The notes beneath the pieces were generated by a model that saw only the letters and a list, made by a program, of their open reading frames with translations, did no database searches and was not told the origin of the DNA. Shown here in pieces: positions 34,794 to 42,656 of a stretch of 64,000 bases of DNA (position 1 is the first letter of the stretch; every line of letters begins with the position of its first letter). Source of the DNA: Gammaproteobacteria bacterium (GTDB lineage Bacteria > Pseudomonadota > Gammaproteobacteria > Pseudomonadales > Pseudohongiellaceae); NCBI GenBank assembly GCA_021773355.1, contig JAJFKE010000026.1, positions 114,358 to 178,357 of the forward strand. Reading direction: 5' to 3'. Both the position numbers and the translations under genes were made by a program.

Positions 34794-35825
34794 ATGTCTA
34801 AGGCTGTCTTGCTGTTAAATCTTGGTACACCCGCTGAACCTACCACTAAAGGTCTGCGCGATTTTTATAAATATTTCTTTTCCGATCCCTACGTTTTTGA
34901 TATGAATCCCTTGGGTCGATGGCTGTTACGCAATCTGATCATATTACCTTTTCGCGCACCTAAAACAGCAAAAGACTATGCCTCGATTTGGATGGAGGAA
35001 GGTTCTCCGCTGAAAGTGTACGCCGATCGTCTTCAGTCCAGTGTGCAGTCAGCTTATCGGGAAACAGGAGAAGACGTTCTCGTTCTAAATGGCATGGCAT
35101 ACAGCGAACCATTTATTAGTCAAGCTATGGCGGAGTTGGAGGCTAAGGGCAGGGATGAGATATTAGTGCTGCCTCTGTTCCCTCAATATTCTACAGCCAC
35201 GACAGCCTCAGTGTTTCACGAAGTCAGACAGGCGGCTGAGAAATGGTCAACACGTCCTCGCTTGCAGTTTGTCGACGATCTATTTTCAGAACCGGCGTTT
35301 ATACGCGCCTGGTCAATTCTAATTAGCAAGCACGTTAATTTGAAAGAAATTGACCATGTGGTGTTTAGTTATCATGGGCTGCCGGAATCAAATATTAAGA
35401 AGGCAGATAGCGTAGGGGTCTGCGAGTTCAAGCAATGCTGTGCGCAAATTAATGAAGCTAACCGTTACTGTTATCGGGCGCAGTGCATGGCAACCACCAA
35501 AAATATCGTCGAGGCTTTGGGTTGGGACGAGGACGCTTATTCAATTGCATTTCAGTCCCGATTCGGTCGCCAGGCTTGGATTCAACCCTATTTAGACGAA
35601 CATCTAACAAGCTTGCTGGAGAATGGTGGTAAAAAAATTGCCGTCGTGACGCCGTCTTTCGTTTCAGATTGTCTGGAAACCATACATGAAATTGGTATCG
35701 AATACAGAGAACAATTCATGCTAGGCGGTGGTGAGGTATTCCATTTGGTTCCCAATCTGAATGATGATCCAGCCTGGTTTCGTTCGGTCTTCGAAATATC
35801 CCAGACTCATCTACATGGAAGCTAA
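34794..35825 (+). CDS. hemH: Ferrochelatase with internal cysteine cluster
   Basis: 343 residues from ATG 34794; the frame extends 11 codons upstream, but the family begins at AVLLLNLGTP. It inserts ferrous iron into protoporphyrin IX. Catalytic features are His194 in FSYHGLPES and Glu297 in SDCLETIHEIG, with QYSTATTASV and FQSRFGRQAW as expected. An insert has Cys210, 215, 216, 226 and 231 (VCEFKQCC and YCYRAQC), a pattern I associate with Bacteroidetes-type ferrochelatases rather than the usual gammaproteobacterial ones. It suggests an iron-sulfur or other metal site and possibly transfer. It stands alone. Confidence 0.92.
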   Translation: MSKAVLLLNLGTPAEPTTKGLRDFYKYFFSDPYVFDMNPLGRWLLRNLIILPFRAPKTAKDYASIWMEEGSPLKVYADRLQSSVQSAYRETGEDVLVLNGMAYSEPFISQAMAELEAKGRDEILVLPLFPQYSTATTASVFHEVRQAAEKWSTRPRLQFVDDLFSEPAFIRAWSILISKHVNLKEIDHVVFSYHGLPESNIKKADSVGVCEFKQCCAQINEANRYCYRAQCMATTKNIVEALGWDEDAYSIAFQSRFGRQAWIQPYLDEHLTSLLENGGKKIAVVTPSFVSDCLETIHEIGIEYREQFMLGGGEVFHLVPNLNDDPAWFRSVFEISQTHLHGS

Positions 35826-36005
35826 GCTTGCAGTCATAAGTTTGAACTGGATCAAGCTATCTTCTTAGTTTGTTCTGAATCTTCCTGCCAGCATTGCCCA
35901 ATTGTGTTATCGTAATCAACCCGGAGATTCCGGGAATAGATCGCTTCTATTTCTGTATTTATCCAGCAGGATTTAAATGCCGAGGTCACAGCTGGACTAG
36001 CTTAC

Positions 36006-37781
36006 ATGTTCTTGATAAATCATCTAAAGTTCCTATGGAACGGGGGCTTGCAACCTTCTGCCAGCGATCCCATTACGCTTCGAGAACGTCGTACTCTATC
36101 CACTACTATCTTTTTTGTATTACCCGTTGCAATTGGCCTAATCGTATCTAACTTCTATACCGGTGGTGAACGAGACAATATTTATATTGCCGTTGCTACC
36201 GTAGTCGTATTCTTCGGCTTATATCTCCAGGCCTACTTCAATCAGCAGCTGCTTGCCTCACAGATACCATTATTCGCCTTTTGGGTAGTGATGTGTCTGG
36301 CGATGCTCTCTGTGGGTGTCTGGGCTAATACCTGGGCGTGGTTACTCTGTCTACCTGCTATCGCATCGATGGTGGCAGGACGGATGGCAGGCGTTATTTG
36401 GGCTGTGATTTGCGCAATTACTTTGTGGGTATTTGCGTATATGCAATTTACAGGATATGAATTTGCCTTTTCTGGACCTATGGAGGGCTTTCAACCACTT
36501 ACTCTGGCATTCGAGGCGAGTTTGGTGTTGTTAATGCTAGCTTCAGCGACCTTTGTTTTCAGAAACACTCAGGTAAAAGCAGAGAAGAGATTGAATGAAA
36601 CGGTCCATCAGCTTGAGAAGGAAGTACATGAACGAACCCTGGCAGAAAATGAAGCGCGACAATCGGAACAGGCAAAGGCTTCTTTTTTGGCGGCAATGAG
36701 TCATGAGTTACGCACACCATTGAATGGTGTCATAGGTGCCTCGCAATTGCTGAAAGAGGGTGACCTCCCCAGTAAGAAGAAAGAACTGGTCGATGTGGTG
36801 CTGCAAAGCAGCGAGACATTGTTGGAGCTGATAAACAATGTAATGGATTTATCGCGCTTGGATAGTCAGTTGATTGAATTGGAAAAAGTCCCTGTAAATC
36901 TGGCTGAGCTATTGCGATCGACTCTGGCTCCACTGGCGTTTCAGGCCAAGGAAAAAGCTGTCAAATTTTCTCTGGTAATTGAGGATGATATTCCTGAATT
37001 CGTGCTGGGCGATCCAACCCGACTTCGTCAAATTTTGCTAAATCTTGTTGGCAATGCAGTTAAATTCACTAATACGGGCGAAATCGACATCGTGTTGGAT
37101 ACAGCCTTGGAGCGGCTACGCCTCAAGGTTTCTGATACAGGTATAGGTATCACAAAACAGGCTCAGGCCAGCCTATTTGAACCCTATGTGCAGGCGGAGA
37201 AAACTACAATGCGCAGATTTGGTGGCTCTGGCCTAGGCCTAACCATCGTCAAACAACTGGTGTCTGCGATGGAAGGGAAAATCGTTGTCAACTCTGTGCC
37301 CGGCAGGGGTTCAACCTTCACTGTTTTTCTTCCCCTGCAAAAAGCCAAGGCGCCTGCAATAAAACCTACTAGCCGCGCTGATATCAATTTACCGTCACTT
37401 TCGATTGTTGTGGCAGATGACAATGCGGTTAACAGGATGGTGTTATCTCGACTATTGGAAGCTGACGGTCATAAAGTCGTGACTATGTCCAACGGCAGAG
37501 AGGTTTTGGATTATCTACCCGATCATATTGTCAACGTGATCATGATGGATCTGCAGATGCCGGTAATGGATGGCGTGACAGCAGTGCGAAAGATTCGTTC
37601 CATGGATGGCAGTCGATCTACTATTCCCGTTATAGCGGTAACGGCTAATGTGGTTCACGAAGACCCCAGCGATCTAATCGCATCGGGTATGACAGGTTTC
37701 CTCGGTAAGCCTTTTCGTCAAGAAGAATTGCGCTCCGCCCTGCAAAAAGCCATGTCCCCGAACCCTTCCAGTTTTATCTGA
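36006..37781 (+). CDS. Membrane hybrid histidine kinase with receiver domain
   Basis: 591 residues. Residues about 30-185 hold six to seven hydrophobic segments (TTIFFVLPVAIGLIVSNFY, AVATVVVFFGLYLQAYF and more) without a periplasmic loop domain, like MASE-type sensors. A short coiled coil leads to the H-box MSHELRTPLNGV, N-box LLNLVGNAVKF, G1 SDTGIGI and G2 GGSGLGLTIVKQL. Residues about 465-580 are a receiver with the phospho-acceptor Asp in MMDLQMPVMDG and the Lys in FLGKPF. It would sense a membrane or internal signal and phosphorylate its own receiver; no output regulator or Hpt gene is adjacent. Confidence 0.9.
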   Translation: MFLINHLKFLWNGGLQPSASDPITLRERRTLSTTIFFVLPVAIGLIVSNFYTGGERDNIYIAVATVVVFFGLYLQAYFNQQLLASQIPLFAFWVVMCLAMLSVGVWANTWAWLLCLPAIASMVAGRMAGVIWAVICAITLWVFAYMQFTGYEFAFSGPMEGFQPLTLAFEASLVLLMLASATFVFRNTQVKAEKRLNETVHQLEKEVHERTLAENEARQSEQAKASFLAAMSHELRTPLNGVIGASQLLKEGDLPSKKKELVDVVLQSSETLLELINNVMDLSRLDSQLIELEKVPVNLAELLRSTLAPLAFQAKEKAVKFSLVIEDDIPEFVLGDPTRLRQILLNLVGNAVKFTNTGEIDIVLDTALERLRLKVSDTGIGITKQAQASLFEPYVQAEKTTMRRFGGSGLGLTIVKQLVSAMEGKIVVNSVPGRGSTFTVFLPLQKAKAPAIKPTSRADINLPSLSIVVADDNAVNRMVLSRLLEADGHKVVTMSNGREVLDYLPDHIVNVIMMDLQMPVMDGVTAVRKIRSMDGSRSTIPVIAVTANVVHEDPSDLIASGMTGFLGKPFRQEELRSALQKAMSPNPSSFI

Positions 37782-37866
37782 TCACAAAACTATCGACTGA
37801 TTTACCGTCGGTTTAGAATTCGGAGTTGTTAGATGGACACTGCTTATTCTGCAACTTTAATTAACG

Positions 37867-37880
37867 ATGACATAAATCAA
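37867..37880 (+). promoter_or_regulatory. FNR/ANR-like site upstream of the 38-residue membrane protein
   Basis: ATGACATAAATCAA matches the FNR/ANR consensus TTGAT-N4-ATCAA at eight of ten positions. A -10-like TATGCT lies at 37902-37907. If transcription begins near 37915 the site is centred at about -41.5, the standard position of a class II activator site. Together with the strong ribosome site ahead of 37943 this suggests oxygen-regulated expression. Confidence 0.45.
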
Positions 37881-37942
37881 AATCTCTAGAACCATCCCGT
37901 CTATGCTGAAGCCTGACACTGTTAGTTAGTGGAGGTAGAGTG

Positions 37943-38059
37943 ATGGAAGTCCCACATCAAGAACGTGAGGCAAGGTTGTTGCCGGTGATAGGCTGCATTT
38001 TTGTTTGCTATGTTGTAATTCTGGGCGGATCCTATTTCATAGGCAACTATCTTTTTTGA
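37943..38059 (+). CDS. 38-residue single-pass membrane protein
   Basis: A short gene starting at ATG 37943 immediately after GGAGGTAGAGTG, one of the best ribosome sites in the window, and ending TGA 38057-38059. The chain begins MEVPHQEREARLLPVIGCIF and continues into one hydrophobic helix (VCYVVILGGSYFIGNYLF). The basic/acidic N-terminus would stay in the cytosol. A FNR/ANR-like site and -10 box precede it and a strong terminator follows 76 bases later, so it forms its own transcript. Its size and regulation recall small subunits of respiratory oxidases, but I do not recognise a family. Confidence 0.6.
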   Translation: MEVPHQEREARLLPVIGCIFVCYVVILGGSYFIGNYLF

Positions 38060-38135
38060 TAGCTACAGAAATACCCGGTTATTTGAGATGGTAGTAGCGT
38101 TCAACTGCCAGCAATTGGTGGCTGTACGGCCACAA

Positions 38136-38167
38136 AAAAGGGGCGCACTTGGCGGTGCGCCCCTTTT
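38136..38167. terminator. Bidirectional rho-independent terminator
   Basis: A 13-bp perfect stem, AAAAGGGGCGCAC with GTGCGCCCCTTTT, and a 6-base loop (TTGGCG). It serves the small membrane protein (plus) and the molybdenum hydroxylase operon (minus), which ends 16 bases away. Confidence 0.92.
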
Positions 38168-38182
38168 GTATTTCAGTTTGAT

Positions 38183-39172
38183 TTAGGCGCTGATTGCGCG
38201 CTTAACCAGATTTTGCATCAATGGAATTTTAAATCCATTGTGTGCCAAAGCACGTGCACCATCTGTTGCCATTGTGGCCACAGATTCTGCAGTCACTGCA
38301 TTCTTCGCCTGGCCTCGTATTGCATTCTCGACGTTAGTAACTCGTCTTGGCGTACACTGTACCGCTCCACACACTATGCGTGAGTCTTCCACATTGCCAG
38401 CGCTGACCTTGAAGGCAGCCGCTACATTGACGAGTGAAAAATCCCATACATTGCGATCAGCAACTTTCTCAAAATAGAAAGTTGCATTAGCCCAGGTGTT
38501 AGGAATTCTTACTGTTGTAAGAATCTCACCGGGACGCAGCGCCGTCGTGTTTTCAATATCGTTTGCCGGACCAACGAAGTAGTCCTCAGCTGCCAATGTA
38601 CGCTCGCCATTCACACTGCGAATGACCATAGTGGCATCTAGTGCTACCAGGGCAGGGGCAGTATCTGAAGGGCTGGCTGCAACACAGCGACTGGTTTCAA
38701 ACAATGAGTGTTCACGGTTCATGCCCTGAGGTGTGTCTGCGTAACACAGATTACCTCCGGCTCTATAACAGGACAGTCCGCGGCGGTAGTACCAGCAGCG
38801 AACGTCCTGCGAAACATTGCCGCCCAAGGTACCGATATTTCGAATCTGCGGGCTTGCTACCACACTGGCTGCTTGAGATAACAGGGAATATTGAGCCTGA
38901 ATAACACTATTATTAGCTACTTCGCTTAGTGTAGTCAGAGCACCGATTTCGATACCGTCGCTGGTTTCACGAACGCCCCGTAGTGACTCGATGGCACTCA
39001 GGTCGATCATGGCATCAGCTACTTTGGCCCTGTCTTTTAACCAGCCGTAAGTATCCTGGCCGCCACCAACTAACCATCCTCTATCGGCGAGCCGATCGGC
39101 TAGTGCTAGGGCATCTTCAACCTGTACCGGTTGGTACAGTTCCATATTTGGCATTACGTCATGAGATGGCAT
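38183..39172 (-). CDS. Molybdenum hydroxylase, FAD-binding subunit (CoxM/XdhB-like)
   Basis: 329 residues. The FAD-binding domain shows ALADRLADRGWLVGGGQDTY, QIRNIGTLGGNVSQDVRCWYYR and ETSRCVAASPSDTAPALVAL; the CO dehydrogenase flavoprotein C-domain follows (VRIPNTWANATFYFEKV). The YYRRGLSCYRAGGNLCY segment with its cysteines resembles the extra loop of aldehyde oxidoreductases of the YagS type, which can carry an iron-sulfur cluster. It is the last gene of the operon with the molybdopterin and 2Fe-2S subunits, nine bases after the large subunit. Confidence 0.9.
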   Translation of the reverse strand: MPSHDVMPNMELYQPVQVEDALALADRLADRGWLVGGGQDTYGWLKDRAKVADAMIDLSAIESLRGVRETSDGIEIGALTTLSEVANNSVIQAQYSLLSQAASVVASPQIRNIGTLGGNVSQDVRCWYYRRGLSCYRAGGNLCYADTPQGMNREHSLFETSRCVAASPSDTAPALVALDATMVIRSVNGERTLAAEDYFVGPANDIENTTALRPGEILTTVRIPNTWANATFYFEKVADRNVWDFSLVNVAAAFKVSAGNVEDSRIVCGAVQCTPRRVTNVENAIRGQAKNAVTAESVATMATDGARALAHNGFKIPLMQNLVKRAISA

Positions 39173-39181
39173 AGATAACCT

Positions 39182-41617
39182 CTAGAAAGTGTTAGTTTTA
39201 AGGGACTTGGTACTGTAAGTATTACCAGCCAAGTGATTAATGATCATATCCGTCGTGGTCGGTGCTGTATTAAACAGATGACCGTCCAGCGCATCGGATA
39301 TAGCGCTTGCCAATGCAGCAGCAGATGCGCCTTGCGTTGGTTCTCCAATGCCTCGTCCTCCCGTTGGATTCTGAGGATCAGGGATGTTTACCGCGCCTAC
39401 CTTGGTGTTTAGGTTAACGTCCAAATACGTCGGTGGCTTGCTTTGATACAAGCCTGTGTTGGCAGGAAGACCATTCTGCGGATCGTAAACATGACGTTCC
39501 AATGCAGCAAGTCCTATGCCCCAAACACCGCCACCTCGCATGGCGTTATCGAAGTTCTTCGGATGCACTACGGTGCCGCAATCGGCAATAGCGGTGTAAT
39601 CCAGAACTTCGTATTTACCGGTGTCTTTGTCCATTTCAATTTCACAGAAACCGACGATCACACCAGGAGGCTGACCCTGACCCGGGATATTGTCTTTGGA
39701 GACACCGATCAAACCAGTTCCCGCCAGACCTTGTACTGCAAGTTGGGTCAGAGGGTTGATATCGTCAGGATATTCCTGGCCGCTGTATTTTCCGCCCAAC
39801 TCCATGGCCCGTTGTGCAGCCTGTGCGTAGCTTAGTCCTTTGCTTGAATCAGCGCTCTGATACACGCGTTCATCACCAATTTCGTAGTCATCGGCTGAAC
39901 CACCGAGATCGGCTGCAGCGATTTCCTTAAGCTTGGTGATGGCATCCTGTGCCGCTACCCAGTTAGTTCGGGTGTGAGTAAAGATGGTGTTTGAACCACC
40001 CTGACCAGAACTGTGAGGTAAATGGTTGTCAGATCTACCGCGCATAATCTCGCATCGATCCCAGGGCATTTTCAGGGCTTCTGCCGCTGCCCTACAGGTG
40101 CCAGCATAGGAGTAAGTACCCAGGTTGCCGACACCGCTGTGAATATACAGCTTGCCGTCTGGCGCAATACGAACCAGGCCATCATAGCCTCTGCCGCCAG
40201 CACCGTGATAGCCAATGCCGACACCAATACCGCGTACTTTGCTGCCATTCTGCTTGGGCAGGGCGAGCTTCTCGTCCCAACCAAACACACGCTTACCTTG
40301 ATCGAGCGCTTCTCGCACGAAAGCACTGGTTACAGGGCCCTGACTGCCACCTTGAAATCCGTTACTGTCAAGCACGTTTCGGCGCCGGAAAGCGACTCTG
40401 TCCATGTTGATTGCCGCGGCTGCCTTGTCAGTCATTGGTGCTAACACAGCCGCCATTTCATTCTGACCCGGTCCGCGTTGCGCACCACGTGGAGTTGTAT
40501 TGGTATAAACGGAAATTCCGCGATAGCGCATATTTTCCGGCTGATAGGCTACGGTGACGTGTTGTGCTGATGAGTTGCCGCTGCCACCGCCGGTGGCTCC
40601 GCCATCATTAACAATCACTAAATCGACTGCAGACACCTTGCCGTTTTCCTTTACGCCTATCTTGATCCAGCCCTGCATGCCGGAGCGAGCAGAACCGATG
40701 TAGAACTCTTGCTCCCGTGTAATACGCAATTGCACCGGACGATTCAGAACACGTGAGAAGTTGCCGGTAATTGCCATGAACGGGTAAGGGCCGATCTTGG
40801 AACCAAATCCACCACCGGTGGCTTCATTGATAAATACCAGGTCTGCTAAATCTATGTTAAGCATTCTGGCCAAGCCTGCATTGTTCGCACTCTGGCTCTG
40901 TGAGGAACCGTGGAAATAGCATTTGCCATTTTCCCAGTAAGCCATACCTGTTCTGGCTTCTAGCGAGTGGTGTGGATAGCCAATTGTTACAAAAGGTTCT
41001 TCGATTATTGCAGCCGCGTCGGCGAAGCCGGCATCAATGTCGCCAAAGGCCCACTCGGTGGTGAATTCACCACCAACCGGTTCCTTGCCTGACTTGATCG
41101 CGTCTATGGCTGATTGCGGCCATTTGATATCGCGAATCTCGGCGCCCACGATGGGAGCGCCTTCAGGACCCTCTTCGCGGGTTCGAACCAATACATTACC
41201 TTCAGGGTAAGCGTTACTGCCACCGGGAGTTAGGCTTTCAATTGGATCAACCACGAAATCGCGTCTCTCAAAGTCGATGCGAATCTTATCGATGGCTGAC
41301 TCAGCAATTTCTTCGGTAATCGCAGCAACAGCTAATATGGGCTGTCCAACGTAGGTTACATATTCAGAAGCGAGAGCTGGATTGCCTGGAGGTGCAACCG
41401 GCGGCAAATCATCTGCGGTAAAGACGCCAACTACTCCGTCCATACGCAGTGCTTCAGATGTATCGATACTAACAACTCGGCCACTGGGTAGCGGGCTGGT
41501 TAGTAAACGGGCGAAGACCATTCCTTCTCGCTTATAGTCCTCAGCATACTTAATCTCACCAGTTACCTTGCCGGGCACATCTGGTGGTATGAAATCGAAA
41601 CCTATATGAGTACTCAT
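39182..41617 (-). CDS. Molybdenum hydroxylase, molybdopterin-binding subunit (CoxL/XdhA-like)
   Basis: 811 residues of the xanthine/aldehyde oxidase large-subunit family: DVPGKVTGEIKYAEDYKREG, FINEATGGGFGSKIGPYPFM, TPRGAQRGPGQNEMAAVL, the cofactor loops GVGNLGTYSYAGTCRAAAEAL and GQGGSNTIFTHTRTN, and the catalytic glutamate in GGRGIGEPTQGASAA. It hydroxylates an aldehyde or heterocycle with water as oxygen source. There is no CoxL AYXCSFR loop, so it is not a form I CO dehydrogenase. It has no signal peptide of its own and would be carried out with the Tat-tagged small subunit, whose gene overlaps it by four bases. Confidence 0.9.
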   Translation of the reverse strand: MSTHIGFDFIPPDVPGKVTGEIKYAEDYKREGMVFARLLTSPLPSGRVVSIDTSEALRMDGVVGVFTADDLPPVAPPGNPALASEYVTYVGQPILAVAAITEEIAESAIDKIRIDFERRDFVVDPIESLTPGGSNAYPEGNVLVRTREEGPEGAPIVGAEIRDIKWPQSAIDAIKSGKEPVGGEFTTEWAFGDIDAGFADAAAIIEEPFVTIGYPHHSLEARTGMAYWENGKCYFHGSSQSQSANNAGLARMLNIDLADLVFINEATGGGFGSKIGPYPFMAITGNFSRVLNRPVQLRITREQEFYIGSARSGMQGWIKIGVKENGKVSAVDLVIVNDGGATGGGSGNSSAQHVTVAYQPENMRYRGISVYTNTTPRGAQRGPGQNEMAAVLAPMTDKAAAAINMDRVAFRRRNVLDSNGFQGGSQGPVTSAFVREALDQGKRVFGWDEKLALPKQNGSKVRGIGVGIGYHGAGGRGYDGLVRIAPDGKLYIHSGVGNLGTYSYAGTCRAAAEALKMPWDRCEIMRGRSDNHLPHSSGQGGSNTIFTHTRTNWVAAQDAITKLKEIAAADLGGSADDYEIGDERVYQSADSSKGLSYAQAAQRAMELGGKYSGQEYPDDINPLTQLAVQGLAGTGLIGVSKDNIPGQGQPPGVIVGFCEIEMDKDTGKYEVLDYTAIADCGTVVHPKNFDNAMRGGGVWGIGLAALERHVYDPQNGLPANTGLYQSKPPTYLDVNLNTKVGAVNIPDPQNPTGGRGIGEPTQGASAAALASAISDALDGHLFNTAPTTTDMIINHLAGNTYSTKSLKTNTF

Positions 41618-42237
41618 GCTAATTGCCCCGAGGCGCGCAGCACGCCGTTAAGATAATGTTCATAAGCTCCACAGCGGCACAGATTTCCTGACATGGCTGC
41701 AGCGGCTTCCTCTTTGGTCGGGCGCGGATTGCTGTTGAGCAAGGCCACCGCCGACATCACCTGGCCTGGTGTGCAAAAACCACACTGCGGGGCGTTCTCT
41801 GCAATGAAGGCCTGCTGTACGGCATGCAATGTGCCATCGGCGGCTTTAACGCCTTCGATAGAAACCACGGCTTTGCCTTTGACGTTGTGGCTTAGTACCG
41901 AACAAGAATAATTAGGGACGCCATCGATTAACACTGTGCAAGCACCGCACTCGCCGCGATTACAACCGATCTTGGTGCCGGTCATGTCGAGCTTGTATCG
42001 CAAAGTGTAGGCAAGTGTTTCCGTGGGAAGTACATCAACGGGTCGATTACGGCCGTTAATGTTGAGTGTTACCAAGCGTTCAGCAGCTGATTGTCCAGAT
42101 TGAGCATTCGCTGCAAGGTATATTCCCGTGCCTGTTGTAGCGGCGGCACCAGAGAAGATAACTCCCTTGATAAAACGTCTGCGTGTTAGTTTGGAATTCA
42201 CTGACATTGCTCCGTTTTTTGTGGTGTTGAAATGCAT
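41614..42237 (-). CDS. Molybdenum hydroxylase, 2Fe-2S subunit with Tat signal
   Basis: 207 residues. Starting at ATG 42237 (AAGGA seven bases upstream) the chain has a Tat signal: SKLTRRRFIKGVIFSGAAAT, ending near LAANAQSG; an ATG at 42207 would shorten the leader by ten residues. Both clusters are present: CNRGECGACTVLIDG with an upstream plant-type ferredoxin fold, and CGFCTPGQVM with CRCGAY. It links the molybdenum site to FAD. The subunit order small-large-medium and the ATGA overlap show one operon. The enzyme should be periplasmic, like E. coli PaoABC. Confidence 0.9.
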   Translation of the reverse strand: MHFNTTKNGAMSVNSKLTRRRFIKGVIFSGAAATTGTGIYLAANAQSGQSAAERLVTLNINGRNRPVDVLPTETLAYTLRYKLDMTGTKIGCNRGECGACTVLIDGVPNYSCSVLSHNVKGKAVVSIEGVKAADGTLHAVQQAFIAENAPQCGFCTPGQVMSAVALLNSNPRPTKEEAAAAMSGNLCRCGAYEHYLNGVLRASGQLA

Positions 42238-42656
42238 GCTAAATCCTTACAATTTGCATGCTTATTTATTACATTTACAGCTAGCGATGAGGCTATTAGT
42301 TTTCACTCCAAAAAGCAACAATTTCGGGCCGAGTCGCCAGCCGCAAAGGCACGGATTCCGCGGCTTTAACAGTGATTGCTCGATAAAAGTTACACACTGT
42401 CACAATATAAGCTTACGACATTACTCAAAGGGCTAAATTCGACTCTGCGTTGGGCATGATTGTGAGTCCAGGTTTTGACCTTGCCAAATCGACATCCCTG
42501 GATTAGTTTGCCTGTTCATTGGTAGATTTGAGGTAGTGGTGCCGTTGCTCAGTCAATTGCGCTAAATTGCTAATCCCGACCCTGAAATCGAGAGGCTGGG
42601 GAAAATTCTATGGACATCGCCGTTTAATCCGGCGCCGCAAAATCGAGAATCTCAAG
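42238..42656. other. Intergenic region between divergent operons
   Basis: 419 bases between the molybdenum hydroxylase operon and the M14 peptidase gene. It must contain both promoters. I see no palindrome or promoter pair strong enough to report, and no credible gene. Confidence 0.45.

Noticed and set aside
39182-41617. Aerobic CO dehydrogenase (CoxL form I)
   Set aside because: The AYXCSFR active-site loop is absent and the small subunit has a Tat leader; an aldehyde-oxidoreductase-type enzyme fits better.
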